Shown here in pieces: positions 33,737 to 42,796 of a DNA stretch of 64,000 bases. A program made the translations under genes and the position numbers. The notes below the pieces were generated by a model, which made no database searches, had not been told where the DNA came from, and saw only the letters and a program-made list of their open reading frames with translations. The stretch lies in contig NZ_JAQPCN010000005.1 in NCBI RefSeq assembly GCF_028464225.1, forward strand, positions 124,001-188,000, written 5' to 3'. The stretch is from Zeaxanthinibacter sp. PT1 (GTDB lineage Bacteria > Bacteroidota > Bacteroidia > Flavobacteriales > Flavobacteriaceae). The first letter of the stretch is position 1, and every line of letters starts with the position of its first letter.

Positions 33737-34309
33737 ATGAGTAAGAAAGATAAGACGCAGCAAATGGAAGAGACCCTTTCTGAAGAGCAATTGAATAAGG
33801 AAGCGCAGGGACAACAAGACGAGGCCCAGCAGGAGAAGGAGAAGCAGGAAGAAAGTGTATCCGCTGAAGAGCAACTAAAAGGAGATTTGGCGAAAGAAAA
33901 GGACAAGTTTCTCAGACTTTTCGCGGAATTTGAAAATTATAAGAAACGTACTTCACGTGAACGGATGGAGTTGTTCAAGACAGCAGGGCAAGAGGTGATC
34001 TCCTCCCTGTTACCGGTTATGGACGACCTGGACCGCGCCCTAAAAGAGATCTCGAAGTCAGAAGATAAAGAATTGTTTAAAGGCGTTGAGCTGATAGATA
34101 ACAAACTTCGGGAAACCTTGAAATCAAAGGGACTGGAGGAAATAGAGGTGCAGCCCGGGGACGGGTTTGACCCTGAAGTTCACGATGCCATCACCCAGGT
34201 GCCTTCCCCGGATAAGAAAATGAAGGGCAAGGTGCTGGATGTTGTTGAAAAAGGATACCGCTTGGGAGAACGTATCATTCGTCACCCGAAAGTGGTTGTC
34301 GGTCAGTAG
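33737..34309 (+). CDS. grpE: Nucleotide exchange factor GrpE
   Basis: A 190-residue co-chaperone that releases ADP from DnaK. The N-terminus (1-60) is a Glu/Gln-rich, disordered tail. FAEFENYKKRTSRER is the start of the long coiled coil, and GDGFDPEVHDAI with the GYRLGERIIRHPKVVV end is the C-terminal beta wing. The dnaK gene is not in the window. dnaJ follows after 57 bases in one operon. Confidence 0.96.
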   Translation: MSKKDKTQQMEETLSEEQLNKEAQGQQDEAQQEKEKQEESVSAEEQLKGDLAKEKDKFLRLFAEFENYKKRTSRERMELFKTAGQEVISSLLPVMDDLDRALKEISKSEDKELFKGVELIDNKLRETLKSKGLEEIEVQPGDGFDPEVHDAITQVPSPDKKMKGKVLDVVEKGYRLGERIIRHPKVVVGQ

Positions 34310-34366
34310 ATCCGGGTTGGTAACAGCCAACAGTATAAAGGAATTACGAATATTTGAAATCATCTG

Positions 34367-35482
34367 ATGAAGCAGGATTATTACGAAATATTAGGCATTG
34401 AAAAAGGTGCCAGTGCAGCGGAAATTAAAAAGGCGTACCGGAAGAAAGCTATCCAGTACCACCCCGATAAGAACCCGGGGGATACCAAGGCAGAAGAATT
34501 GTTCAAGAAAGCTGCCGAGGCTTACGAAGTACTGAGCGACCCTGACAAAAGGGCTCGATATGACCAGTATGGCCATGCTGCATTTGAAGGTGGTGGTTTC
34601 GGCGGTGGCGGAATGAATATGGATGACATCTTCAGCCAGTTCGGCGATATCTTTGGAAGCGCCTTTGGTGGTGGCTTTGGAGGATTCGGTGGTTTTGGTG
34701 GTGGAGGTCAGCGCCGTGTCAAGGGAAGCAACCTTCGTATCCGGGTTAAACTTACGCTGGAAGAGGTAGCCCATGGAGTTGAGAAAAAAGTGAAGGTAAA
34801 ACGCAAAACCCAGGCTGCAGGGGTAACTTATAAGACCTGTCCAAGTTGTAATGGTGCAGGACAGGTGACAAAGATCACCAATACCATCCTGGGAAGAATG
34901 CAAACTGCGACTACTTGTTCTAGTTGTAGTGGTAGTGGGCAAGTGATAGACAACAGGCCCTCAGGTGCCGATGCACAAGGCCTGGAGATGAAAGAAGAGA
35001 CCGTCTCTATCAAAATTCCGGCCGGTGTAGAGGAAGGCATGCAGTTAAAAGTTAGTGGCAAGGGGAACGAAGCTCCTGGGAACGGCTTCCCCGGAGATCT
35101 CCTGGTGGCTATTGAGACTGAAGATCACCCTACTCTAAAGCGAGAAGGAGACAACCTGCATTACGACCTTTATATCAGTTACCCGGATGCCGTACTTGGG
35201 ACTTCTAAGGAAATCGATACGGTAGGTGGTAAAGTGCGAATTAAGCTGGAGGCGGGTATACAATCCGGAAAAATTCTCAGGTTACGCGGTAAAGGAATTA
35301 CCAGTATTAATGGATACGGTTCCGGAGACCTGTTGGTTCATGTTAATGTATGGACACCTAAAGACCTGAATAAAGAACAGCGCGAATTCTTTGAAAAGAT
35401 GCAACAGCACGAGAATTTTGAGCCAAATCCGGAAGCATCGGACAAATCCTTCTTTGAGAAGGTGAAAGACATGTTCTCTTAA
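34367..35482 (+). CDS. dnaJ: Chaperone DnaJ with a two-motif zinc region
   Basis: A 371-residue Hsp40. J domain residues 1-70 with HPD at 32-34; Gly/Phe linker about 72-118; C-terminal substrate domains from about 200. Canonical DnaJ has four CxxCxGxG motifs, but here only two are present (Cys158/161 and Cys184/187), enough for one zinc site instead of two. The rest ([20 protein letters not shown]) is typical of flavobacterial DnaJ. Second gene of grpE-dnaJ. A promoter for a small RNA overlaps its last codons. Confidence 0.95.
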   Translation: MKQDYYEILGIEKGASAAEIKKAYRKKAIQYHPDKNPGDTKAEELFKKAAEAYEVLSDPDKRARYDQYGHAAFEGGGFGGGGMNMDDIFSQFGDIFGSAFGGGFGGFGGFGGGGQRRVKGSNLRIRVKLTLEEVAHGVEKKVKVKRKTQAAGVTYKTCPSCNGAGQVTKITNTILGRMQTATTCSSCSGSGQVIDNRPSGADAQGLEMKEETVSIKIPAGVEEGMQLKVSGKGNEAPGNGFPGDLLVAIETEDHPTLKREGDNLHYDLYISYPDAVLGTSKEIDTVGGKVRIKLEAGIQSGKILRLRGKGITSINGYGSGDLLVHVNVWTPKDLNKEQREFFEKMQQHENFEPNPEASDKSFFEKVKDMFS

Positions 35483-35486
35483 GATT

Positions 35487-35518
35487 TTGATCCTATTAAA
35501 ATAAAAAATGTATATTTG
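35487..35518 (+). promoter_or_regulatory. Strong promoter directly behind dnaJ
   Basis: TTG at 35487-35489, 21-base spacer, TATATTTG at 35511-35518, a full consensus match. The next coding start is 240 bases away with a terminator in between, so this promoter most likely serves a non-coding RNA. Confidence 0.7.
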
Positions 35519-35522
35519 AAAT

Positions 35523-35611
35523 AATATTGGGAGACCAATATTAATTTTCTTTTTCATAGCAATTTTTTTCCCATCCTTAATCTAATTAAGGGTGGGTTTT
35601 GTTTTTTAAGA
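35523..35611 (+). ncRNA. Candidate small RNA of about 90 nt
   Basis: Starts just after a consensus promoter. The 5' end folds as a perfect nine-pair stem, TAATATTGG (35522-35530) with CCAATATTA (35535-35543), closed by a GAGA loop of the stable GNRA class. An unstructured U-rich linker (35545-35569) follows, then an intrinsic terminator at 35570-35611. No reading frame fits. This layout (hairpin, single-stranded U-rich region, terminator) is that of a trans-acting sRNA. It could instead be a 5' leader for the ABC gene that ends early. Confidence 0.6.
35570..35611 (+). terminator. Intrinsic terminator of the small RNA candidate
   Basis: CCCATCCTTAAT (35570-35581) pairs with ATTAAGGGTGGG (35585-35596) with a G-T pair and a three-base loop, then TTTTGTTTTTT. 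Confidence 0.85.
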
Positions 35612-35735
35612 CCTGTTGTAATTGATTTATTCTGTTGTTAACACATTGATTTTGTGGGTTTTGAGCTTTTCGTTTGATAAATGAGGGTGTTCTAAAACAA
35701 ACTGTTAATCCACAATCTTTTTTGGAGCAAATCTC

Positions 35736-35743
35736 TATCTTTG
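35736..35743 (+). promoter_or_regulatory. -7 element of the ABC exporter operon
   Basis: TATCTTTG, 15 bases before ATG 35758. It rules out the upstream in-frame start at 35674. Confidence 0.55.
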
Positions 35744-35757
35744 GGAAAATTGCTTTC

Positions 35758-36693
35758 ATGAGTATTATCCTGGCTGCAGAGCAGGTTTCCAAACAGTTCG
35801 GAAACCATACGGCTCTGAACAAGGTTTCCTTAGAAATTCCTAAAAACAGTATCTACGGCTTGTTGGGTCCCAACGGCGCAGGTAAGACTACGCTTATTCG
35901 CATTATCAACCAGATCACTTACCCGGATTCAGGTAGGGTATTTTTTGATGGGGAGGCTTTGCAACCAAAGCATATCGCCATGATAGGATACCTGCCGGAA
36001 GAGCGCGGCTTATATAAAAGCATGAAAGTAGGGGAACAGGCCCTCTACCTGGCCCAGCTTAAAGGGATGGGGAAGGCAGAGGCAAAACAGAAGCTTAAGT
36101 ACTGGTTTGACCGCCTGGATATCGGCGATTGGTGGAATAAGAAGATACAGGAACTCTCTAAGGGAATGGCACAGAAGATACAGTTTATCGTTACCGTGCT
36201 GCATCAGCCCAAACTATTGATTTTTGACGAGCCATTTAGTGGTTTCGACCCTATTAATGCTAACATCATTAAGGACGAGATTCTCAAACTTAGGGAACAG
36301 GGAACCTCTATCATATTTTCCACCCACAGGATGGAATCTGTGGAAGAGCTATGTGAATACATTGCCCTGTTGCATAATTCGGAAAAGATACTGGATGGTA
36401 AGTTATCAGAGATCAAAAGAGCCTACAAGAACAACGTCTTTAAAGTAGGGCTGGAAACGGAGCACGGTGATGACTTGCTGAAAGAGCTTGCGCATACCTT
36501 CCAGATCACGAAAACCTCTTATGACCCACAGGACAGGCAGCTGAATTTCAGGGTGCAATTGCCTTCAGATGACACCCGCGAATTCCTGGCCCACATCTCT
36601 GCCAGGGCCAGTATCAATAATTTCCTGGAGACTATTCCTTCGGCTAATGATATTTTCATCCAAACCATACAAAGCAAGAATCTCGATGAGTAA
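35758..36693 (+). CDS. ABC-2 exporter ATP-binding protein
   Basis: A 311-residue ATPase. Walker A GPNGAGKTT, signature LSKGMAQKIQ, Walker B LLIFDEPFSGFDP, and a C-terminal domain of about 80 residues as in NatA-type ATPases. With the following permease it should form an exporter, possibly for sodium or a lipid-like substrate; the substrate is not readable. Overlaps the permease start by eight bases. Confidence 0.9.
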   Translation: MSIILAAEQVSKQFGNHTALNKVSLEIPKNSIYGLLGPNGAGKTTLIRIINQITYPDSGRVFFDGEALQPKHIAMIGYLPEERGLYKSMKVGEQALYLAQLKGMGKAEAKQKLKYWFDRLDIGDWWNKKIQELSKGMAQKIQFIVTVLHQPKLLIFDEPFSGFDPINANIIKDEILKLREQGTSIIFSTHRMESVEELCEYIALLHNSEKILDGKLSEIKRAYKNNVFKVGLETEHGDDLLKELAHTFQITKTSYDPQDRQLNFRVQLPSDDTREFLAHISARASINNFLETIPSANDIFIQTIQSKNLDE

Positions 36694-38026
36694 ATTGGGT
36701 CTTATTATTCGCAGGGAATACCTGGCCAAGGTCAGGAATAAATCGTTTGTGATCATGACCTTCCTGTCGCCTATTCTCATGGTGGGTATGGTGGTCCTTA
36801 TCGCTTACCTCACCAAGGTAAACGACAGTGATAAACGCGTGATCGCCATCCTGAATGAAAGCAGTTATTTTGAGAACGACTTTAAGATCACACCCAGCAC
36901 TTCTTATGTCGCTTTTAAAGACCTGAGTCTTGAAAAAGCCACGGACAGTACCAGTAATATGGGCTTTTACGGCCTGCTTCATATTCCGGAAAGCACTTCC
37001 CTGCTGAGCGCGGCAGAGAATTCCTCCTTCTATACTAAGGATACGCCCAGTACTTCGGTCATCGATATCATCGAAGATGTCTTCCAGGAACGTATCCGGG
37101 AGGTAAAACTGGAAGAGTTAGGGGTTTCCAGCGCCCAATATGCAGATATGCGCAACCAGTATGAGATCCGGACCGCAACCTTTACGGGGAAGGTGAATGT
37201 GAAAGGGATTAACGAGATCAAAGCGATCATAGGGGGCGGATTTGGTTATATGATCATGATGTTTATCATCATATACGGCGGCTTTGTGATGCGAAGCGTC
37301 ATCGAGGAAAAGACCAGTCGGGTTATCGAGGTTATCATTTCCTCCGTAAAACCCTTCCAGCTTATGCTGGGTAAAATTCTCGGGAATTCCCTGGCGGGTA
37401 TTACCCAGTTCGCAATCTGGATCATTTCGGCAGGCCTGCTGATGTCTGCCCTGGTGATTTTCCTGGATTTAGATCCTTCTGGCTTTGGAAATACATCCCC
37501 CATGCCCGGCGGTGGGATGAGCAGCCTGGCACCCAACCCCGCAGCTGACAATGCCACGCTTCAGCGATATGCCGAAGAGCTTTTCCAGATTCCCTGGCTG
37601 ATGCTTATATGCTTCTTCATACTTTACTTCCTGCTCGGTTACCTTATCTATAGCTCAATCTACGCGGCTATCGGTGCCGCTGTAGATAATGAGACCGATA
37701 CCCAACAGTTTATATTCCCGATCATACTCCCGCTGATGCTGGCCATCTACGTCGGCTTCTTTTCCGTATTCAACAACCCCCACGGTCCTATTGCTGTAGG
37801 GTTTTCACTATTCCCGCTGACCTCTCCCATCGTGATGATGATGCGTCTGCCCGGGGGCATAGGGGCCGGTGGTGTGCCGATTTGGCAACTGATTACCTCC
37901 CTTGTACTGCTTTTTGGTACTTTTATGGGTATCGTATGGCTTGCGGCCAAGATTTACAGGGTAGGGATACTGATGTATGGTAAAAAACCATCCTATAGGG
38001 AACTAATTAAATGGCTTAAATACTGA
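36686..38026 (+). CDS. ABC-2 exporter permease (NatB-like)
   Basis: A 446-residue membrane protein. ATG 36686 begins MSKLGLIIRREYLAKV, the typical start of this family, inside the ATPase stop. One helix near residues 20-40 is followed by a large exported domain (about 45-170), then five to six helices. The conserved EEKTSRVIEVIISSVKPFQLMLGK segment lies between helices. It pairs with the ATPase. The mscS-like gene starts at its stop codon. Confidence 0.88.
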   Translation: MSKLGLIIRREYLAKVRNKSFVIMTFLSPILMVGMVVLIAYLTKVNDSDKRVIAILNESSYFENDFKITPSTSYVAFKDLSLEKATDSTSNMGFYGLLHIPESTSLLSAAENSSFYTKDTPSTSVIDIIEDVFQERIREVKLEELGVSSAQYADMRNQYEIRTATFTGKVNVKGINEIKAIIGGGFGYMIMMFIIIYGGFVMRSVIEEKTSRVIEVIISSVKPFQLMLGKILGNSLAGITQFAIWIISAGLLMSALVIFLDLDPSGFGNTSPMPGGGMSSLAPNPAADNATLQRYAEELFQIPWLMLICFFILYFLLGYLIYSSIYAAIGAAVDNETDTQQFIFPIILPLMLAIYVGFFSVFNNPHGPIAVGFSLFPLTSPIVMMMRLPGGIGAGGVPIWQLITSLVLLFGTFMGIVWLAAKIYRVGILMYGKKPSYRELIKWLKY

Positions 38027-38967
38027 TGTTGCAACAGGATTCAGGAAAATCTAAAATGGAAGAGATCCTCAAGGAGGATGTCTGGCAAACGATTAAAGAA
38101 TTTCTCAACCTCGGTTTGCACCTGGGAGAGGGGGAAGGCTCTATTCATATTACGATTGGGTTGCTATTGTTGCTCACACTGGCGTTTATCATTACTTCCT
38201 TCCTGTTAAAATGGTTGAGAAAGATCCTTACCAGGAAGATGGAAGGGGACGATAAATTAAAATTCATCAGTGTCTTTAAGTTTATAAAATACATCGTTTA
38301 CATAGGGGTGATCGTGGCCACTATGAGTTCTGCCGGGATCAACATCACCTTACTCCTCACCGCATCTGCCGCGCTTTTTGTGGGACTGGGCCTGGCGTTG
38401 CAGGAACTCTTCCAGGATATCATTGCAGGAATTTTCATCATTTCAGACAAATCACTTCATGTCGGCGATATTGTTGAGGTAGAAGGTAAAGTTGGAAAAG
38501 TTTTCGAAATTAAACTGCGATCTACCAGGGCCTTAACGCGGGACGACAAGGTGCTTATTATCCCCAACCACAAGTTCCTGAGCGACATTATCTATAATTA
38601 TACCCAGAACCATAAGACCACCCGGGAATCCGTGTCCGTCGGAGTTGCCTATGGCAGCGATGTGCAGTTGGTCACCGAACTGTTGCTAGACTCCGTTGCC
38701 GAACTGAAAGGCGTTCTTAAAAACCCGAAACCTTTCGTGTTATTTAACGACTTCGGAGATTCGGCGTTGCTCTTCTCTGTCAACTACTTTACCTCTGATA
38801 GTTTTACGGCGCCACGGGTTAAAAGCCAGATCCGGTACGAGATAGACGCTAAGTTCCGGGAAAACAAGGTCAGTATTCCATTCCCGCAACGCGATGTGCA
38901 TATTATTCAGCAACAGCCCTTTAGCCATAGTAGCGTAGGAAAGATTGAAGAAGGGGAGGGCTCTTGA
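38026..38967 (+). CDS. MscS-family mechanosensitive channel
   Basis: A 313-residue membrane protein. Three helices lie in residues about 35-130. The third, Gly/Ala-rich helix (GLGLALQELFQDIIAGIFI) lines the pore in MscS. The beta domain follows with HVGDIVEVEGKVGKV and the VLIIPNHKFLSD segment. Its start shares one base with the permease stop, so translation is coupled. Probably opens under osmotic downshock. The link to the exporter may be shared envelope stress (inference). Confidence 0.9.
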   Translation: MLQQDSGKSKMEEILKEDVWQTIKEFLNLGLHLGEGEGSIHITIGLLLLLTLAFIITSFLLKWLRKILTRKMEGDDKLKFISVFKFIKYIVYIGVIVATMSSAGINITLLLTASAALFVGLGLALQELFQDIIAGIFIISDKSLHVGDIVEVEGKVGKVFEIKLRSTRALTRDDKVLIIPNHKFLSDIIYNYTQNHKTTRESVSVGVAYGSDVQLVTELLLDSVAELKGVLKNPKPFVLFNDFGDSALLFSVNYFTSDSFTAPRVKSQIRYEIDAKFRENKVSIPFPQRDVHIIQQQPFSHSSVGKIEEGEGS

Positions 38968-38968
38968 T

Positions 38969-39844
38969 ATGAACTGGACCTTCTTCGGACTTTTTTGCTT
39001 ATTCGCAGTAACCTGCTTTCCCGGCTGGTCTCAGAGTACAGACCTGTTCCGGGCAGAGTACACTATTTTGCCTAAAGACGATTCGGATATTCGAGTCGCG
39101 AGGTATCGGTTCCTGGTCAATGTGCCTTTTAAAGTTACGGAGGATCAATACCTGGTGACGGGGGCCGAGTATAACCAGATCGCCGTAGGGAGTGAAAGGG
39201 AGTTGCCATTTGATGAACGGCAGATAGAAAAACTACATGTAATCGATCTTAACCTGGGGTATATCTTCAAATGGAACGAAGATTGGCGTTTTGTCGCTAT
39301 CCTCAGTCCCCGACTGGCCTCAAACCTCGTGGGGGGAATACAGGGAAGGGACCTTAAGATGAACGCTTCGGCCGTATTCTGGAAAGAAAAGAAAAATGCT
39401 GAGAAACCCTATAGACTTGTTCTGGGCCTGAGCTACAATGCGACCACCGGGCTTCCATTTCCATTACCCCTGCTGAGTTACTACAAACGCTTTCACCCGG
39501 AATGGTCTTATACCCTGGGAATACCGAAAAGTCAGTTTAAATACCACGTGGATAAACGCCACACCCTGGAAACGGCACTGTTTTTGGATGGCTATTTTGT
39601 GAACATACAGGATGACCTTATTTTTGACGATTCCTCAAGGGCTGCATCCATTTCGCTTTCTGCCTTGGTGGCGGCATTGGGTTACCAGTATAATATTGAT
39701 AAGAATCTATCCCTGTTTGCCTTAGCGGGATTTACGGTAACGCAAGATGGCGTGCTCAGGGACGACAGGAGAAAGAACGTATACGTGCTGAATGACCAGG
39801 GAAATATTTATTTTAGAACTGGATTTAAGGTCTCACTATTTTAA
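38969..39844 (+). CDS. DUF6268-like outer-membrane protein
   Basis: A 291-residue protein from ATG 38969, one base after the mscS stop, with signal peptide (about 1-22, ending GWSQ). The remainder is made of alternating strands and ends VSLF, as in outer-membrane barrels. DLNLGYIFKWNEDWRF and the SYYKRFHPEWSY segment fit the DUF6268 family. It is the last of four tightly packed genes (ABC ATPase, permease, channel, barrel), which suggests a joint envelope function. Confidence 0.7.
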   Translation: MNWTFFGLFCLFAVTCFPGWSQSTDLFRAEYTILPKDDSDIRVARYRFLVNVPFKVTEDQYLVTGAEYNQIAVGSERELPFDERQIEKLHVIDLNLGYIFKWNEDWRFVAILSPRLASNLVGGIQGRDLKMNASAVFWKEKKNAEKPYRLVLGLSYNATTGLPFPLPLLSYYKRFHPEWSYTLGIPKSQFKYHVDKRHTLETALFLDGYFVNIQDDLIFDDSSRAASISLSALVAALGYQYNIDKNLSLFALAGFTVTQDGVLRDDRRKNVYVLNDQGNIYFRTGFKVSLF

Positions 39845-39856
39845 AAAAATAATACA

Positions 39857-41020
39857 ATGTCAAAAATACTTGTTATAGAAGACGAATCCGCTATCAGGAG
39901 GGTTCTGGTTAAAATATTATCAGAAGAGAACCAGGCCTACCAGGTAGAAGAAGCCGAGCACGGTACAGGGGGCTTAGATCTCATCAAGAAGAATGATTAC
40001 GACCTGGTTCTTTGCGACATTAAAATGCCGCGGATGGATGGGGTAGAGGTGCTACAGGAAGCCCGGAAAATTAAGCCCGAGATTCCTTTTATAATGATCT
40101 CCGGGCATGGGGACCTGGATACTGCCGTGAACACCATGCGCCTGGGGGCTTTTGACTATATCTCCAAACCACCGGATCTGAACAGGCTCCTGACTACAGT
40201 ACGCAATGCCCTGGATCGTAAAGAACTGGTCGTGGAGAACAAGATACTGAAGAAGAAGGTAAGTAAGAATTACGAGATGGTTGGTAAGAGCAAGGAGATA
40301 GATACCATCAAAGAGATAATAGACAAAGTGGCACCAACGGACGCCAGGGTGCTTATTACCGGGGAGAATGGTACAGGGAAAGAACTCGTCGCCCACTGGA
40401 TCCACCAAAAGAGCGAACGCAGTGATGCAGCCTTTATCGAGGTCAATTGTGCGGCCATTCCCTCAGAGCTGATAGAGAGTGAGCTTTTCGGTCATGTAAA
40501 AGGAGCTTTTACTTCGGCCGTAAAAGACCGTGCCGGAAAATTCGAAACGGCGAATAAAGGAACCATTTTCCTGGATGAAGTAGGAGACATGAGCCTTTCT
40601 GCCCAGGCAAAAGTACTACGCGCCCTGCAGGAAAATAAGATTTCCCGGGTGGGATCGGATAAGGATATTAAAGTTGATGTCCGGGTGGTAGCCGCTACCA
40701 ATAAGGATCTTCAGAAGGAGATCGCCGAGGGCAAATTCAGGGAAGACCTGTACCACAGGCTTGCTGTAATCCTGGTCAAGGTCCCCGCTTTAAATGACCG
40801 GAGAGAGGATATCCCTTTATTGATCGAACATTTCTCGGCTAAGATCGCAGAGGAGCACGGAAGCAGTCCTAAAAAATTCAGCGCAAAGGCAATAGACCTT
40901 CTCAAGGGTTATAACTGGACCGGGAATATACGGGAACTCCGCAACGTGGTGGAGCGTCTCATCATCCTTGGCGGAGATGCTATTTCTGAAGAAGACGTTA
41001 AGCTCTTCGCCAGTAAATAA
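39857..41020 (+). CDS. NtrC-like response regulator without DNA-binding domain
   Basis: A 387-residue protein. Receiver domain 1-120 with phospho-acceptor Asp54 (LCDIKMPRMDG). AAA+ domain about 140-370 with Walker A GENGTGKE (169-176), Walker B IFLDEVGD, and lid WTGNIRELRNVVERL. The sigma-54 contact loop reads GAFTSA (216-221) instead of GAFTGA. The protein ends about 17 residues after the lid, so the Fis-type helix-turn-helix of NtrC is absent. It may act on sigma-54 from solution without a fixed enhancer, or control something else. No histidine kinase is adjacent. It starts 12 bases after the previous stop. Confidence 0.88.
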   Translation: MSKILVIEDESAIRRVLVKILSEENQAYQVEEAEHGTGGLDLIKKNDYDLVLCDIKMPRMDGVEVLQEARKIKPEIPFIMISGHGDLDTAVNTMRLGAFDYISKPPDLNRLLTTVRNALDRKELVVENKILKKKVSKNYEMVGKSKEIDTIKEIIDKVAPTDARVLITGENGTGKELVAHWIHQKSERSDAAFIEVNCAAIPSELIESELFGHVKGAFTSAVKDRAGKFETANKGTIFLDEVGDMSLSAQAKVLRALQENKISRVGSDKDIKVDVRVVAATNKDLQKEIAEGKFREDLYHRLAVILVKVPALNDRREDIPLLIEHFSAKIAEEHGSSPKKFSAKAIDLLKGYNWTGNIRELRNVVERLIILGGDAISEEDVKLFASK

Positions 41021-41040
41021 ACCTATAACATCATGGGGGA

Positions 41041-41724
41041 TTATTTAGCACAATCCAGTAAACGGGTCATAGCACGAGACGTAATCAGTTGGGTGCGGTA
41101 ATGGTAATATTGCTGCGCTTCTGAAAGGTCTTTTCGCAGCAGTTGCTGTTCTGAAAATTTATAGATCTTTTCAGCGAAATCAAAGGCTTCTTCGCAGCTA
41201 ACCGTCTCCACAACCAAATCAAGTGATTCCTTATATCCCTGCAGGGAACGATCAATGCGCTGCTGCATGGCAACGGTATCTTTGATAGCGGGATCATTGA
41301 TGATTTCACCGGCATCCATCTGTAGAAACTCTTCGGCATAAGGACTGATATGAAACAATTCGTGTTGCTTGATCGCCTCTTTTGTTTCCAATGTAAGTTC
41401 CAGGGATTTATACAATAGGATTTTACCACCCCGCATACTTCCGGCTTTTGCAGCTCTTTTTAGAAGCTCCAGGCTTTCCAGAAGAATATCCCCTGCCTTT
41501 TTGCAGCCACAGGAATCCATCTGTTTCCTGGAGTTTTCTACCGCGTTGATGGCTTTATAGGCATAGTAACGCGACATTTTAAGCTCCGTGGCAGCGATGG
41601 CTTTTTCGGTTTGTGATTGTATATAGGAGATATTGGATCCGGCGTAGGCGCAGTCTTCTTTTTTACCGAAGGAAGACAGGATGATCCAAAGACAGAGCAA
41701 TAGTAGGTGACAGCCTCTTTTCAT
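41041..41724 (-). CDS. Secreted helical protein of unknown function
   Basis: A 227-residue protein from ATG 41724, with a signal peptide (about 1-20). The mature part is nearly all helical with three cysteines (CAYAG, DSCGCKK, VSCEEA) that could form disulphides. I recognise no family. An upstream in-frame ATG at 41793 would put 23 extra residues before the signal and is rejected. The 3' end is convergent with the NtrC-like gene, 20 bases apart. Confidence 0.7.
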   Translation of the reverse strand: MKRGCHLLLLCLWIILSSFGKKEDCAYAGSNISYIQSQTEKAIAATELKMSRYYAYKAINAVENSRKQMDSCGCKKAGDILLESLELLKRAAKAGSMRGGKILLYKSLELTLETKEAIKQHELFHISPYAEEFLQMDAGEIINDPAIKDTVAMQQRIDRSLQGYKESLDLVVETVSCEEAFDFAEKIYKFSEQQLLRKDLSEAQQYYHYRTQLITSRAMTRLLDCAK

Positions 41725-41915
41725 GGCGTAAGTATTTGAATATGTAGGATTTGGGAAGATTAAAGATAGCGGTGATGGGCTGTGCCGCCTCAATTAATCG
41801 TCAAAAAGATCGATTGTTGGGTTAAACTAGCCTTATCGTCCTTGTTATTGGTCCATCAATTGGAATTTTGGAACTTATGATCAGCTCCGACCTGAAAAAA
41901 TGTTATTTTCCCTGT

Positions 41916-42794
41916 ATGAAATCAATAGAGCCCGAAAAATATCGCGCTGATTCCAGCCTGGAGCTGGCAAAATCTTCTACTTTGGAAGATTTTGGACGCA
42001 ACAAAAAAGAGTTAAAACAGGAACTGCAGACCATTCGTAAAGATCTGGGGGATTTTCAGAATACCATGTATGCCCATGGGAAATATGCCGTATTAATCTG
42101 CCTGCAGGGCATGGATACCTCAGGTAAGGACAGCCTGATCCGCGAGGTGTTCAAGGACTTTAATGCCAGGGGAGTGGTGGTTCACAGTTTTAAGGTACCC
42201 ACGGAACTGGAACGTGATCACGATTACCTCTGGAGGCATTATATCGCCCTTCCGGCCCGTGGAAAATTCGGGGTGTTTAACCGAACCCACTATGAGAACG
42301 TTCTGGTGACCCGGGTGCACCCGGAGTACATCCTTGGAGAAAATTTACCGGGGATCAATAGTGTGGCGGATATTGATGATGCCTTCTGGGACCGGCGGTT
42401 TGACCAGATAAATGACTTTGAAAGGCACCTGGCACAGAACGGCACCATTGTGTATAAGTTTTTCCTGCATCTCTCCAAGGAAGAACAGCGGCAGCGTTTG
42501 CTCAGACGACTTCGACTCAGGGCGAAGAACTGGAAATTTTCACCGGGAGACCTGGAGGAACGAAAATTATGGGACCTGTATATGGAGTATTACCAGGACG
42601 CGATCAGGCGGACCTCTAAGGATCATGCCCCCTGGTTTGTGATTCCTGCAGATAACAAGAATGCGGCCCGGGTAATAGTCGCTAAAATCCTCTGGGAATC
42701 GTTAAAAAAATATAAAGATATAGAGGAACCCGAACTCGATGAGAAAATAAGGGCTAATATTGCTGATTACAAACGGCAACTGGAAAACGAATAA
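41916..42794 (+). CDS. ppk2: Polyphosphate kinase 2
   Basis: A 292-residue PPK2-family enzyme that moves phosphate between polyphosphate and nucleotides. Walker A is GMDTSGKDS, preceded by ICLQ; NRTHYENVLVTRVHPE and FFLHLSKEEQRQRL form the lid and polyP-binding region. The single-domain form fits class I, which favours NDP to NTP, but class is not certain by eye. ATG 41916 begins MKSIEPEKYR and gives the usual length. The M28 peptidase starts two bases after the stop. Confidence 0.92.
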   Translation: MKSIEPEKYRADSSLELAKSSTLEDFGRNKKELKQELQTIRKDLGDFQNTMYAHGKYAVLICLQGMDTSGKDSLIREVFKDFNARGVVVHSFKVPTELERDHDYLWRHYIALPARGKFGVFNRTHYENVLVTRVHPEYILGENLPGINSVADIDDAFWDRRFDQINDFERHLAQNGTIVYKFFLHLSKEEQRQRLLRRLRLRAKNWKFSPGDLEERKLWDLYMEYYQDAIRRTSKDHAPWFVIPADNKNAARVIVAKILWESLKKYKDIEEPELDEKIRANIADYKRQLENE

Positions 42795-42796
42795 GA

